NCBI GenBank assembly: GCA_022655215.1
Contig: JALCUE010000001.1
Location: 806,001 to 870,000 of the forward strand
From: Atopobiaceae bacterium
Lineage (GTDB): Bacteria > Actinomycetota > Coriobacteriia > Coriobacteriales > Atopobiaceae
DNA length: 64,000 nucleotides
Direction: 5' to 3'
The position numbers were made by a program, and so were the translations under genes. Below the pieces are notes generated by a model, which ran no database searches, was not told where the DNA came from, and was given only the letters and a program-made list of their open reading frames with translations. Position 1 is the first letter of the stretch. Each line of letters begins with the position of its first letter. Shown here one piece after another: positions 18,833 to 28,744 of the stretch.

Positions 18833-20674
18833 CTACCCGTTTTTACGATATGAATCCATGTCGGAGATCCTCGACTTGAGCTGGTTCACGTGCTTCTGGA
18901 GGTCAGTGGCCTCCTGGAAGAGGGAATCGACCTTGTCCGCTTCCACATGCCCCTCGAGCTCGGACTTGATGGCACGCACCCTCCTCTTGGAGGAGAAGAG
19001 GTCCATGTCGTCGAGGAGGAAGGCGACCTTCCCTCTCGTCGGCAGCCCCTCGGTCACCGCGAGCTCGCCGGAGGAGAGGATCCTCGGCGCGTCCGGACAG
19101 ACCTCCGTGGCCGCCTTGACGGCGTCCTGTGGACTCGTGCCGTCGGGCGTCGCGAGGATGGCCCAGGCGATGGCCTGATGACGGGCATCCGTCCAGCTGA
19201 ACGAGGAGATCCTCTCGGCATGGGCGCGCCATGCATCCGGCGAGGCGCCCATCATGGTGAGGAGCTCGCGCTCGACGCCGAGCTGCATGCGGTCGTCGAG
19301 CGAGAGGACGCTCGAGAGGGGTGCGGGACCCGCGTCGACCGGTGCGGGCGCGGAAGGTGGGGCGGCGGGAGGAACCTGACGCGTCGACGGCGCCGAGGGC
19401 TTCTCCCGGATCATCCTCTTGGTCTCCTCCACGCTCACGCCGAGAAGGTCGGCGAGGCGCGTCGCATACCCATCGAGCAGCACGGACCTCTTGAGTGGGG
19501 CCAGGAGCGTCGTCATCTCGTCAAGAGCGGCGACACGCCGGCCCGGCGTCGAGAGGTCCACGCCGGCGAGGCGTTTGTCGAACACGAAGTCGACGAGAGG
19601 GGCCGCGTCGGCGAGGAAGGGCTCGAGGGCCTCGGGCCCCCGGGCGTCGAGGAACTCCGCCGGGTCGAGGTCATCGGGCAGGACGACGCAGCGAAGGCTC
19701 GCCTCGGTCTTGTCAAGATACTGGATGGCATGCTCCGCGGCACCTTGTCCGGCGGAGTCCCCGTCGAACATGCAGATGATCGTCTTGGCGAAGCGGGAGA
19801 GGGTCTTCACGTGATCTTCCGTGAGCGCGGTGCCCAGCGTCGCCACCGCGTTGGTGAACCCATGCTCGTGCAGGGAGATCACGTCGGTGTAGCCCTCCAC
19901 GACCAGGGCAAAGCCCTTGGCGGCTATGGACTCCTTGGCATAGTCGAACGCGAACATGTGCTTCGACTTGTGGAAGACCGGCGTCTCGCGCGTGTTGAGG
20001 TACTTCGGCTTGCCGTCCCCCATGACCCTGCCGCCGAACCCGATGCAGCGTCCCTGCTCATCATGGATGGGGAACATCGCCCGCTCATAGAAGCGATCCT
20101 GGGCACGGCCGTTCCTGTCGACCGCGAGGTCGGCGGCCATGATCTCCTCCTGCGAGAAGCCCTTCTCCCTCAGGTGCGAGACGAGGGCCCCGCGGCCAGG
20201 CGCATAGCCAAGGTGCCATTTGGAGCACACCGTCGAGCCGAAGCCTCTGCCCGAGAGGTACGACCTCGCCGATGCGGGCCCATCTCCCCTGCCGCGCATG
20301 AGCATCGTCTCGTAGAAGGACTGCGCCTCGTCGAGCGCCTGGACGAGACGGTTCCTCTTGGGGCCGCGACTCTGCGCGCCCCTCTCCTCCACCAGCTCGA
20401 TGCCGGCCTTGTCGGCGAGATAGCGGATGGCGTCGGGGAACTCGAGGCTCTCCCTCTTCATGACGTAGTCGAAGACGTCGCCACCCTGATGGCAGCCGAA
20501 GCAGTTCCACAGACCCGTCTGCGGGTTGACGTGGAACGAGGGGCTCTTCTCATGGTGGAAGGGGCAGCACCCCCAGAACTCGTTGCCGCGCTGCCTGAGC
20601 ACGACGGTCTCGCCCACCAACGCGACGATGTCGGTGGCGGCACGGACCTTCTCCCTGTCCTCATCGCTGATCAA
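18833..20674 (-). CDS. dnaG: DNA primase
   Basis: Makes RNA primers for replication; 613 aa. CHC2 zinc finger with Cys37, His40, Cys58, Cys61 (CPFHHEKS, WNCFGCHQGGD), the catalytic core GYAPGRG, the Toprim motifs VVEGYTDVISL and FDGDSAGQGAA, then a Pro/Ala-rich hinge (about 440-470) and a C-terminal helicase-binding region. The start is TTG at 20674: GGAGGT lies 6 nt upstream and TTGA overlaps the ribF stop by 4 bp. A longer open frame upstream is read-through of ribF sequence. Confidence 0.97.
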   Translation of the reverse strand: MISDEDREKVRAATDIVALVGETVVLRQRGNEFWGCCPFHHEKSPSFHVNPQTGLWNCFGCHQGGDVFDYVMKRESLEFPDAIRYLADKAGIELVEERGAQSRGPKRNRLVQALDEAQSFYETMLMRGRGDGPASARSYLSGRGFGSTVCSKWHLGYAPGRGALVSHLREKGFSQEEIMAADLAVDRNGRAQDRFYERAMFPIHDEQGRCIGFGGRVMGDGKPKYLNTRETPVFHKSKHMFAFDYAKESIAAKGFALVVEGYTDVISLHEHGFTNAVATLGTALTEDHVKTLSRFAKTIICMFDGDSAGQGAAEHAIQYLDKTEASLRCVVLPDDLDPAEFLDARGPEALEPFLADAAPLVDFVFDKRLAGVDLSTPGRRVAALDEMTTLLAPLKRSVLLDGYATRLADLLGVSVEETKRMIREKPSAPSTRQVPPAAPPSAPAPVDAGPAPLSSVLSLDDRMQLGVERELLTMMGASPDAWRAHAERISSFSWTDARHQAIAWAILATPDGTSPQDAVKAATEVCPDAPRILSSGELAVTEGLPTRGKVAFLLDDMDLFSSKRRVRAIKSELEGHVEADKVDSLFQEATDLQKHVNQLKSRISDMDSYRKNG

Positions 20675-21696
20675 GTGGGGACCTCCACGCCCTCGTCTCC
20701 TAGATTGTCTCTTACCCACGAGACGTTGCCGAGCACCACACGTTCCAGCTCTTCTACCGATCCGAACACCATGGGCGGACGTAGTCGGTCGGTGAACACC
20801 ACATCGACCATCTCCCCGTAGAGGTCCCCGTCGAATCCAAGCAGCGTCGCCTCGAGAAATCCCTCGCGACGGTCCTCGAAGGTCCTGCTCGAGCCGACGT
20901 TCACGGCGGCCGGCCATGCGAGGGAGCCCACACGGACATAACCGGCATAGACGCCTTCGCCGGGGAGACGGAGGGAGGGGTCGCACGAGACGTTGGCCGT
21001 CGGGAACCCGAAGCCGGTCCCCTGCCCCCTCCCGTGCACCACCACGCCCGAGACGTAATGGGGACGCCCGAGCAGCGATGCCGCGGATCGCACGTCGCCC
21101 TCGGAAAGAAGGGACCTGGTGCGCGTCGCGCTCACGGCACGCCCGCCCCTCTCGACAAGCGGGTGTGCCACCAGACCGAACCCATGGCCATGCCCGTACT
21201 CCCCCATCGCGACCGCATCGCCCCGCGCGCCGGCACCGAGGACGAAGCCCTGTCCCACGTGGATGGCGGCAGGAGAAGCGAGCGGAAGCAGGACGTCATC
21301 GAGAAAGGCCCCGTACTCGGTGCCAGCGATGATCGAGTCGAACGTCAAGACGAGGATGGCATCCACGGGAGTCGTCGAAAGGAAGCGCCTGCGGTCACGA
21401 CAGGTCAGGAGGCGCTGCGAGACGCACTCGCCCGAGAGCACGTCGGAAGGATCCGGGTCGAAGGTCACCGCGACGAGCGGAAGGCCGCGGCCATGCGCAT
21501 CGGAGGCGGCGTCCGCAAGGAGCGCGCGGTGGCCTACGTGGACCCCGTCGAATGCACCGATGGCGCAGACGCACGGGTCGCCCGCATGCCAACGGCTGCT
21601 CACGTCGACGACGTGGGCACCATGTCCCACGCCCACCTCAGGAAGCGGACGGACGTCGCAGAGAGTCGACTCGCGGACCAGTTCGGAGGCGTTCAT
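20671..21696 (-). CDS. ribF: Bifunctional riboflavin kinase / FMN adenylyltransferase
   Basis: Makes FMN and FAD from riboflavin; 341 aa. The N-terminal nucleotidyltransferase domain carries CAIGAFDGVHVGHRALL. The C-terminal flavokinase domain carries GRGQGTGFGFPTANV and GVYAGYV. The usual G-N-F-D-G is G-A-F-D-G here. The start is ATG at 21696 in an ATGA overlap with the truB stop, with GGGAGTGAGG upstream. truB-ribF adjacency is a classical bacterial pairing. Confidence 0.95.
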   Translation of the reverse strand: MNASELVRESTLCDVRPLPEVGVGHGAHVVDVSSRWHAGDPCVCAIGAFDGVHVGHRALLADAASDAHGRGLPLVAVTFDPDPSDVLSGECVSQRLLTCRDRRRFLSTTPVDAILVLTFDSIIAGTEYGAFLDDVLLPLASPAAIHVGQGFVLGAGARGDAVAMGEYGHGHGFGLVAHPLVERGGRAVSATRTRSLLSEGDVRSAASLLGRPHYVSGVVVHGRGQGTGFGFPTANVSCDPSLRLPGEGVYAGYVRVGSLAWPAAVNVGSSRTFEDRREGFLEATLLGFDGDLYGEMVDVVFTDRLRPPMVFGSVEELERVVLGNVSWVRDNLGDEGVEVPT

Positions 21697-22655
21697 GCCC
21701 TCACTCCCGAGATGCCGCAGGCGAAGTTCACCGAGGAGACGAGATGCCGACCCTCGACATGCCATACGCCCGCAAGCAGGCGATCGGGGGTCAGCAGGCA
21801 CACCGAATCGCCATCGGCTGGCATGCGATCGCCCTCGATGGAGCCGAGGCACAGTCTCCTGCCACATGAGGCCGGACCGACCTCGTCGGCAGAGAGCCTC
21901 CTCACGGGAAGGCCGAGCGCCGCGACGGGATCGAGTGCGAGGGCGACGATGCCGTCCACGCCCGCCTCGGCGATCTCATCGAGCGTATGGCAGGAGTCGA
22001 GATCGATGTCTCCCGACGAGGTCCGCCCAAGCGCGGAGAGATGGGCGCCGCAGCCGAGGTCGCGGCCCATGTCTCGTGCGATGCTCCTGATGTAGCAGCC
22101 TTTGGAGACGACGAAGGAGCACCTCCATGAGACGGAGGCGGCACCGCCCTCACCGACGTGGGCATCGACGGAGATGAGCGAGGACGAGAGTATCTCGACA
22201 CGTCTGGCCGGCAGTTCGAAGTCCTCTCCCGCTCGCGCGCGCTCATAGGACCTCCTGCCCCCCACCGAGATGGCTGAGTAGTTGGGAGGGACCTGCTCGC
22301 ACGGACCCACGAGCGTCGAGAGATAGGCCGCGGCCTGGGTGGTGTCGGAGAGCTCGCGAGGGACAGGGGACGTGGAGACGACCTCGCCCGATGCGTCGCA
22401 GGTATCGGTCTCCGAGCCGAACTCGATGACGGCCTCGTAGCCCTTCCTGTCGAGGGTGAGAAGGCCCATGAGCCGGGTGCCCTGGCCTATGCCGACCACG
22501 AGGACTCCAGAAGCGTCCGGGTCAAGCGTGCCCGCATGCCCCACACGTCCCTCCCCGATGTAGCGTCTCACCCGGGAGACGACGTCATGGGAGGTCATGC
22601 CACAGGGCTTGTCGATCGCGATGAGGGCGTTGACGCCGCTCGTCCCGCGCTTCAC
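21693..22655 (-). CDS. truB: tRNA pseudouridine-55 synthase
   Basis: Isomerises U55 in the T-loop of tRNAs; 320 aa. NALIAIDKPCGMTSHDVV at the N-terminus, the catalytic motif GHAGTLDPDASGVL near residue 40, GYEAVIEFGSETDT, and the RSIARDMG segment in the second half. The start is GTG at 22655, whose GTGA overlaps the nrnA stop by 4 bp. The Shine-Dalgarno is modest (GCGGAG). Confidence 0.96.
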   Translation of the reverse strand: MKRGTSGVNALIAIDKPCGMTSHDVVSRVRRYIGEGRVGHAGTLDPDASGVLVVGIGQGTRLMGLLTLDRKGYEAVIEFGSETDTCDASGEVVSTSPVPRELSDTTQAAAYLSTLVGPCEQVPPNYSAISVGGRRSYERARAGEDFELPARRVEILSSSLISVDAHVGEGGAASVSWRCSFVVSKGCYIRSIARDMGRDLGCGAHLSALGRTSSGDIDLDSCHTLDEIAEAGVDGIVALALDPVAALGLPVRRLSADEVGPASCGRRLCLGSIEGDRMPADGDSVCLLTPDRLLAGVWHVEGRHLVSSVNFACGISGVRA

Positions 22656-23692
22656 TCCGCCACTCGTCCATCCGCGGCGGGGGCCGCCACGAGCTGTTGG
22701 AGCTTGGGCAGTGCGGCGGAGAGGACGTCGTCGATGTCACCCTCGGCGGTGAAGCCGGCGGCGGCACGATGTCCCCCACCGCCCAGCGACTTCGCGACAG
22801 AGCTCACGTCGAGGTCACCCTTCGCGCGGAGGTTGCCGCGGACCTTGCCGTCCACCGTCTCCTTGAGGAAGAGCGCGACCTCGGAACCCTCGACGCTGCG
22901 AACGACGTCGATGAGGCCGTCGCACTCATCAGGGAGAGCGCCCGTACGCTCTAGGTCGGCGAGCGTCGCATAGCTGTACGAGATCCGCCCCTCGGCGAAC
23001 GTGAGGATCCTGCCCATGACGACGGACTCGAGATGGAGATAGGCAAGCCTGAAGCTCTGGTACACGTTGAGTGAGATGAGCGAGGGCGAGGCACCTGCGT
23101 CGACGAGCATGCTCGCGATCTCGAAGGCCTCCGAATCGGCGTTCTGGTACTGGAAACGGCCGGTATCGGTGACTATGGCGCAGAGCAGGTTGAGAGCGAG
23201 CTCGGGAGTGATGTCGATCTCGAGCGCGAGGGCGAGTTCGGCGACGATGACACCAGTCGCCGCTGCGTCCGGCCTCGAGACGGAGACGTCACCGAAGGGC
23301 GCGTCCGCCGGATGATGGTCGATGACCAGGGAATGGCCGGAGCGAGCCAATACGTCCGCCCCGTGGTTCATCCTGCAGGCCGTGGGAAGGTCCAGACAGC
23401 ACATGAGGTCAGGGGACCCGTCGTATTCGCTCGCGCGCATGAGGCCATCGGCGCCCGGAAGGAAACGATAGAGCCTCGGCACATCGGCGTCGTCGGCGAG
23501 AAGGTTCACGACCTCCTTGTCCGGCCAGCGCGACTCGATGATCTGCTCGAGGGCGAGGGCGGAGCCCAGCGCATCGCCGTCCGGGTCGGTATGGGCGCAG
23601 ATGGCGATGGTCCCGCTCGACTCGATCAGCTGTGCCATACGCCCGAAGGCATCTGACTGCCGTGAGAACAGCAGCTCGTCGTTCGTGTTCAT
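22652..23692 (-). CDS. nrnA: DHH/DHHA1 family nanoRNase / pAp phosphatase (NrnA-like)
   Basis: Degrades 2-5-nt RNA and may hydrolyse pAp or cyclic dinucleotide products; 346 aa. CAHTDPDGDALGS (motif I), CCLDLP, the VIDHHPAD motif (DHH), VTDTGRF, and the C-terminal DHHA1 motif GGGGHRAAAGF. The start is ATG at 23692, 16 bp after rbfA, with a weak Shine-Dalgarno. The rbfA-nrnA-truB order is common in Gram-positives. Exact substrate preference cannot be read from sequence. Confidence 0.93.
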   Translation of the reverse strand: MNTNDELLFSRQSDAFGRMAQLIESSGTIAICAHTDPDGDALGSALALEQIIESRWPDKEVVNLLADDADVPRLYRFLPGADGLMRASEYDGSPDLMCCLDLPTACRMNHGADVLARSGHSLVIDHHPADAPFGDVSVSRPDAAATGVIVAELALALEIDITPELALNLLCAIVTDTGRFQYQNADSEAFEIASMLVDAGASPSLISLNVYQSFRLAYLHLESVVMGRILTFAEGRISYSYATLADLERTGALPDECDGLIDVVRSVEGSEVALFLKETVDGKVRGNLRAKGDLDVSSVAKSLGGGGHRAAAGFTAEGDIDDVLSAALPKLQQLVAAPAADGRVAE

Positions 23693-23708
23693 CGTGCCTG
23701 AAGACCCC

Positions 23709-24119
23709 CTATGCCCCTGCTTTGCCGTCATCGGCGGCATCAGCGAGGGGGTAGCCGTTCTCGTCCTTCTCCACCGAGAGCGTGGGAGGGACGTCCTCCA
23801 AGGCGAGAGCGATACGCTCCGCCTCGTCGGTGGTCGTGTCGACCTGGAAGATGAGCTCAGGAGTGACTCGCCAGCCGAGGGCGTGACCGAGAAGGGTCCT
23901 GATGCGCCCCTTCGCCCTGCCGAGGGCGGCGAGCATCCTGTCGTAGCGTTCCGGCTCGCAGCTCATGTATGCCCTGATGACGGACTTGTCGACCGAGACC
24001 TCCACGCCCGTCACGGTGACGAGCGAGAGGTCGGGGTCGGCGACCTCGAACAGGAGGATGTTCGCGAGCTTCTCGCGAGCGACCTCGTTGACGCGTCTTG
24101 AGCCTGCCCTTTGCTTCAT
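23709..24119 (-). CDS. rbfA: Ribosome-binding factor A
   Basis: KH-like protein needed for late 16S rRNA 5'-end maturation; 136 aa. It begins MKQRAGSRRVNEVAREKLAN and has the family's VTVTGVEVSVDKSVIRAYMS beta-strand pair, with an acidic C-terminal tail. It starts at ATG 24119, 7 bp after infB. Confidence 0.94.
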   Translation of the reverse strand: MKQRAGSRRVNEVAREKLANILLFEVADPDLSLVTVTGVEVSVDKSVIRAYMSCEPERYDRMLAALGRAKGRIRTLLGHALGWRVTPELIFQVDTTTDEAERIALALEDVPPTLSVEKDENGYPLADAADDGKAGA

Positions 24120-24126
24120 GTCCTAC

Positions 24127-26730
24127 CTACTCGGTCCTGGCTACTTCAACGACCTTGTAGCCCTCGATGATGTCACCGACGTGGATGTCCTGGTAGTCGG
24201 TGAGGCCAAGGCCGCACTCGAAGCCGGACTTGACGCTCTTGACGTCATCCTTGAAGCGACGGACGGATGCGAGGGTGCCGTCATAGACGACGATGCCGTC
24301 GCGGACGAGCCTGACCTGGTCGTCGCGGCTGATCTCGCCCTCGGTGACCATACAGCCGGCGGCGATGCCGACCTTGGGCACCTTGAAGGTGTCGCGCACC
24401 TCGGCGGAACCCGTGCGCTGCTCCTCCTCGGTAGGCTTGAGCATGCCGATTCGAGCGGCGTCGATGTCCTCGATCGCCTTGTAGATGACGCTGTAGCACT
24501 TGATCTGGACGCCCTGGCGCTCGGCGGCGGTACGAGCCTTCGCCTCGGGGCGGACGCCGAAGCCGATGATGATGGCGTTCGAGGCGTCAGCGAGGGTGAC
24601 GTCGGTCTCGGTGATGGCACCGACGGCGGAGTGGATGATGTTGATCCTGACCTCGTCCTGGTCCATCTTCCCGAGAGCGTCGGAGAGCGCCTCGATGGAG
24701 CCCTGGACGTCGGCCTTGACGACGAGGTTGAGCTCCTTGATCTCCTTGTCCTCCATGGTGTCGAAGAGGGTCTCGAGGGTCACGTGCTTGACCTTGTTCT
24801 GCTCCTCGATGCGGGCCTTGAGCGAACGCTGCTCCGCGAGGTCGCGGGCGTCGCGCTCGTCCTGGAAGACGCGGAACTCGTCGCCTGCGGCCGGGACGCT
24901 CTGGAGGCCGAGGATCTCGACGGGGTCGGACGGACCCGCGCTCTCGACGGCCTGGCCGTGCTGGCCGAGCATGGCGCGGACGCGCCCGTAGGCGGTACCG
25001 GCCACGAGGGAGTCGCCGATGCGAAGCGTTCCACGGTTGACCAGGACGGTCGCGACGGAACCACGGCCGCGGTCGAGCTTGGCCTCGAGGACGTAGCCGG
25101 AGGCGAAGGTGTCAGGGTTGGCCTTGAGCTCGAGGACATCAGCCTGGAGCAGGATCGTCTCAAGCAGCTCGTCGATGCCCTGGTGCTTCTTGGCGGAGAT
25201 GTTCACGAACATGTTCTGGCCGCCCCACTCCTCGGGGACGACGCCGTATTCCGTGAGCTCCTGACGCACCCTGTCGGGGTTCGCGTCGGGCTTGTCGCAC
25301 TTGTTGACGGCGACGACGATGGGGACGTCGGCCGCCTTCGCATGGTTGATCGACTCGATGGTCTGTGGCATCACGCCGTCATCGGCTGCGACGACGAGCA
25401 CGACGATGTCGGTGACCTTGGCGCCACGAGCACGCATGGCCGTGAAGGTCTCGTGGCCAGGCGTGTCGACGAAGGTGATGGTACGTCCCTTGATCTTGAC
25501 CTGCGAAGCACCGATATGCTGCGTGATGCCACCAGCCTCGCCCTCTGCCACGCCGGTATGGCGGATGGCGTCGAGCGTAGAGGTCTTGCCGTGATCGACA
25601 TGGCCCATGACGGTGACGACGGGGGGACGCGATACGAGGTCAGAGGGATCATCGAAGAAGGTGAATGTGTTCTCCTCCTCCTTGGTCATGATCTTGATCT
25701 CGCGGCCGAGGTCATCCGCGACGACCTCGATGAGGTCGTCGGACATCGACTGGGTCATCGTGAGGGGCGTGCCGAGAAGGAACAGGCGCTTCACGATGTC
25801 GTTCGCGGGAACGTCCAGCAGACCGGCGAGCTCGGCCACGGTCGATCCCTGGGGGACCTTGACGACGTCGAGCTGGGAGACGTCCTGGTCATTCGCGATC
25901 GCCTCCGCGACGGCCTGCTCCTTGGCGGCCTCCTCGGCCTGGGCCTGCCTGCGCTCCTTGCGCTTCTTGCGGCGACCGGTCGACTCGCGGCTCGCCTCCT
26001 CGACGGCGGTACGGGCATCCTCGAGCACGCGCTCGCGGTTGTACTCCTCGGCGGCACGGGCCATGCGACTGTAGCGGTCCTCGCTCGCGCCCTCCTCGTG
26101 ATGGCCCTTGTGGGTCTTAGCACGCTTGCCGGCACCGGCCTTCGCGGCACCCGCCTGCTCCTCCGCCACGGCCTCGCCGGCGGCGGTGGCGCCACGACGG
26201 GACTCGCCGTGCTTCTTCGATGCCGCAGGGGCCGCCTTCTTGGTCTCCTCGAGGATCTTCTCCTGCTTGGCGATCTGGTCAAGGAGACTCGTGAAGGAGG
26301 GCGCCGCCTTGGGGGCGGTGTCCTTCACGCGGTTCTTCTCCTCTTCGGCACGACGGCGCTCCTCCTCGGCGGCGCGCTCGGCGTCGGCCTTGGCCTTGGC
26401 CTCCTCGGCTGCGGCACGCTCGCGCGCCTCCTCGGCACGCTCCTCCTCGCGGCGCTTCTCGGCCTCGACGCGCTCGGCCTCGGCGACCTCCTTGGCCTTG
26501 GCCTCCTCGGCTGCCTTCGCATCCTCCTCCGCCTTCTTGGCGGCGGCGATCTCGGCGGCGCGGGCCTCGAGAACCGGCGCGAGCTTCTTGCGGACCATCG
26601 AGACGTAGGCGTCCTCGAGGGCGCTCGAGGGTGACTTCGCCGGGATCTTCATGTCCTGGAGATGCCCAAGCATCTCCTTGCTTGTCATGCCGAACTCCTT
26701 GGCGAGTTCGCTTACACGGGTCTTGGCCAT
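24127..26730 (-). CDS. infB: Translation initiation factor IF-2
   Basis: GTPase that places fMet-tRNA on the ribosome; 867 aa. IF2_N domain (1-54), then a long charged Ala/Glu/Lys/Arg stretch (55-135, probably a coiled coil) and a basic linker, a second IF2_N-type domain (about 288-350), and the G domain with GHVDHGKT (376-383), DTPGHETF and NKCD. Domains II, III and IV follow. The start is ATG at 26730 with AAGG upstream. 52 bp separate it from nusA, where ylxR is often found but is absent here. Confidence 0.98.
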   Translation of the reverse strand: MAKTRVSELAKEFGMTSKEMLGHLQDMKIPAKSPSSALEDAYVSMVRKKLAPVLEARAAEIAAAKKAEEDAKAAEEAKAKEVAEAERVEAEKRREEERAEEARERAAAEEAKAKADAERAAEEERRRAEEEKNRVKDTAPKAAPSFTSLLDQIAKQEKILEETKKAAPAASKKHGESRRGATAAGEAVAEEQAGAAKAGAGKRAKTHKGHHEEGASEDRYSRMARAAEEYNRERVLEDARTAVEEASRESTGRRKKRKERRQAQAEEAAKEQAVAEAIANDQDVSQLDVVKVPQGSTVAELAGLLDVPANDIVKRLFLLGTPLTMTQSMSDDLIEVVADDLGREIKIMTKEEENTFTFFDDPSDLVSRPPVVTVMGHVDHGKTSTLDAIRHTGVAEGEAGGITQHIGASQVKIKGRTITFVDTPGHETFTAMRARGAKVTDIVVLVVAADDGVMPQTIESINHAKAADVPIVVAVNKCDKPDANPDRVRQELTEYGVVPEEWGGQNMFVNISAKKHQGIDELLETILLQADVLELKANPDTFASGYVLEAKLDRGRGSVATVLVNRGTLRIGDSLVAGTAYGRVRAMLGQHGQAVESAGPSDPVEILGLQSVPAAGDEFRVFQDERDARDLAEQRSLKARIEEQNKVKHVTLETLFDTMEDKEIKELNLVVKADVQGSIEALSDALGKMDQDEVRINIIHSAVGAITETDVTLADASNAIIIGFGVRPEAKARTAAERQGVQIKCYSVIYKAIEDIDAARIGMLKPTEEEQRTGSAEVRDTFKVPKVGIAAGCMVTEGEISRDDQVRLVRDGIVVYDGTLASVRRFKDDVKSVKSGFECGLGLTDYQDIHVGDIIEGYKVVEVARTE

Positions 26731-26782
26731 TGAATCTACCTTCCGGAGAGTGCGTGCGATGCGGGGTCTGGGGATGCTGTCC

Positions 26783-28039
26783 CTAGATCAGGGAATCGGG
26801 ATCGGATGAGACCTCGGTCTCGTCGAGTGCGGCCATCTTCTCGTGGACGCCGCAGAACCTGGAACCGGGGCGAGCCATGTTGCGGCACTGGATGCCCGTG
26901 GGGCTCACGTACTCGCAACGGTGCTCGCCCTCCTCCTCACCGACGAGGTCGGGGGTGGTGTCGACGGCGGGCATGCTCTGGAGCACCTTGGCCGCCAGCG
27001 ACTCGTTCTTGATGTCGATGTGCCAACCGGTGAGACGTGCCGCGAGACGGGCGTTCTGGCCCTCCTTGCCGATGGCGAGGGAGAGCTGGTCATCGGGCAC
27101 GATGACCGTCGCATAGTTGTTCTCGTCATCGATGATCACGCGAGATACGCGTGCGGGTGACAGGGCGTTGGCGACGCAACGAGCGGGATCGTCACTCCAC
27201 AGGACGACGTCGACGCGCTCGCCGCGGAGCTCGCCCACGACCGTGCGCACGCGGCTGCCCTTGGGACCGACGCAGGCGCCGACGGGATCGAGCCTGTCGT
27301 CGAGGGACGAGACGGCGACCTTGGAGCGGGCGCCGGCCTCGCGTGCGACGGAACGGATCTCGACGACTCCGTCATAGATCTCGGGGACCTCGAGCTCGAA
27401 GAGCCTCCTGATGAGGTCGGGGTGCGTGCGCGAGATGACGATGGAGGGACGGGAGTGCTCGCCGCGGACGGGAGCGACCGTGCCGTTCGGGTCACGGACG
27501 TCTACGATGATCGCCTTCAGGCGCTGGTTGTGGCTGTAACGCTCACCCGCCGGGCGCTCGTTCCTCTCATCGGGGAAGCGATGCAGGTCGAAGTGGGGAA
27601 GCTCGGCCTCGACGCCCTCGCGGATCTTCACGATGGTGAAGTCAGGCGTGGACTGGAGGACGGTACCGGTGATGATGTCGCCGATGCGCTGCGAGAACTC
27701 CTCGTAGATCTGCTCCCTGGCGGAATTGCGGACGATGGCATTGATCTCCATCTTCGCGTGCTGCGCGGCGATGCGGCTCGTGTCCTTGGGGGTCACGTCC
27801 TCCTCGTCGAACTCCGTGTACTCGCCGGTCTCCTCGTCGGGCTCACCCTTCGGGATGAGCTTGTAGACATAGATCCTGCCGGTCGCGCGGTCGATGGTGA
27901 CCTTGGCGCCGTAGTCGAGGTGCAGGACGTCGGCATAGCTCTTCGCGAGCGACTGCTCGAGCCTGTCCAGCAGATAGAGCTGGTCGATGTGCTTCTCCTG
28001 GCAGAGCGCCATCAGCGCTTCCATCATCTCGGATGCCAT
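26783..28039 (-). CDS. nusA: Transcription factor NusA with C-terminal Cys/His tail
   Basis: Binds RNA polymerase and controls pausing, termination and antitermination; 418 aa. N-terminal domain (1-115), S1 domain from about 119 ([10 protein letters not shown]), KH1 with VGPKGSRVR (258-265), KH2 with [18 protein letters not shown] (321-338). After it comes an unusual tail with C375, C385, C396 and H399 (spacing C-x9-C-x10-C-x2-H), which may bind zinc. The start is ATG at 28039 with AAGGA upstream; an upstream open stretch is not needed. Second gene of the rimP operon. Confidence 0.96.
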   Translation of the reverse strand: MASEMMEALMALCQEKHIDQLYLLDRLEQSLAKSYADVLHLDYGAKVTIDRATGRIYVYKLIPKGEPDEETGEYTEFDEEDVTPKDTSRIAAQHAKMEINAIVRNSAREQIYEEFSQRIGDIITGTVLQSTPDFTIVKIREGVEAELPHFDLHRFPDERNERPAGERYSHNQRLKAIIVDVRDPNGTVAPVRGEHSRPSIVISRTHPDLIRRLFELEVPEIYDGVVEIRSVAREAGARSKVAVSSLDDRLDPVGACVGPKGSRVRTVVGELRGERVDVVLWSDDPARCVANALSPARVSRVIIDDENNYATVIVPDDQLSLAIGKEGQNARLAARLTGWHIDIKNESLAAKVLQSMPAVDTTPDLVGEEEGEHRCEYVSPTGIQCRNMARPGSRFCGVHEKMAALDETEVSSDPDSLI

Positions 28040-28056
28040 TGGTGGGTGTTCCTTCC

Positions 28057-28563
28057 CTACTTGTCTGCGGTCTTCCCGGACTTGTCCGAGAAGTCGATCT
28101 TCGGCTTGATCGTGCAACGCTTGATCTCGTCAAGCGGGATCGTGACCCTCTCGCCGTCGACGTCGAGCGCGACGGCTCCGTCCTCGAAGCCCTCGAGGGC
28201 GCCGGTGAAGCGCTTGCGGCCTTCCGTCGCCGTGGTGGTGAGGGAGACCTCCTCGCCCGCGAACCTCTCGAAGTCATGCGGACGCCTCAAGGGGCGCGAC
28301 AGTCCCGGAGAGGAGACCTCGAGCGTATAGGAGCCGGGGAACGGGTCGATCAGGTCAAGCACCTCGGCGACCCAGCCGCTCTGCGCGGTCACCTCGTCGA
28401 GGGAGATGGGCTCGGCGTCCTCATCGACGTTGTCGATGCGGACCCTCACCGTGGGGGACTTCGAGGAGCCCACGACCTCGACGTCGACTATGTCGATGCC
28501 GTGATCCGCACCGACCTTGGCCAAGGCCTCGATGAGCCTGGTCTCGATCTCGCTTCCCGCCAT
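28057..28563 (-). CDS. rimP: Ribosome maturation factor RimP
   Basis: Helps assemble the 30S subunit; 168 aa. It begins MAGSEIETRLIEALAKVGAD and contains the family's LEVSSPGLSRPLRRPHDFERF segment. It starts at ATG 28563 with GGAGGT upstream. First gene of the rimP-nusA-infB row, with a strong promoter at 28657-28686. Confidence 0.95.
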   Translation of the reverse strand: MAGSEIETRLIEALAKVGADHGIDIVDVEVVGSSKSPTVRVRIDNVDEDAEPISLDEVTAQSGWVAEVLDLIDPFPGSYTLEVSSPGLSRPLRRPHDFERFAGEEVSLTTTATEGRKRFTGALEGFEDGAVALDVDGERVTIPLDEIKRCTIKPKIDFSDKSGKTADK

Positions 28564-28593
28564 GGGCTGCCACCTCCGTCACGATTCAGACAG

Positions 28594-28630
28594 AGAGGAA
28601 GCGGGGCGAAGACGCCGCCCCACTTCCTCT
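28594..28630 (-). promoter_or_regulatory. Hairpin in the rimP leader
   Basis: AGAGGAAG (28594-28601) is complementary to CTTCCTCT (28623-28630), and inside them GGGGCG pairs with CGCCCC. It lies between the promoter and the rimP Shine-Dalgarno in a leader of about 85 nt. No T-run follows, so it looks like a leader element rather than a simple terminator. Confidence 0.55.
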
Positions 28631-28656
28631 CCATAGCCAACCATCTGTTCATAGGC

Positions 28657-28686
28657 ACTATACCTGGTAATCCCTGCTCACGTCAA
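28657..28686 (-). promoter_or_regulatory. Promoter of the rimP-nusA-infB operon
   Basis: TTGACG (28686-28681), an 18-bp spacer and TATAGT (28662-28657). It is the best sigma-70-like promoter in the window. The start would be near 28650. Confidence 0.8.
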
Positions 28687-28744
28687 GTTGAGCACAACGG
28701 ACGATCAGATAGGCCACATGCCTTGGCGGGACGATGCCATCCGA

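Noticed and set aside
26150-26600. Repeated Ala/Glu/Arg-coding DNA in infB as a possible unstable repeat
   Set aside because: It is the normal charged linker of IF-2; no exact repeat unit.
23965-26634. Plus-strand frame of nearly 900 codons opposite infB
   Set aside because: Composition follows the repeated Ala/Glu/Lys codons of IF-2 read backwards; no family match seen.
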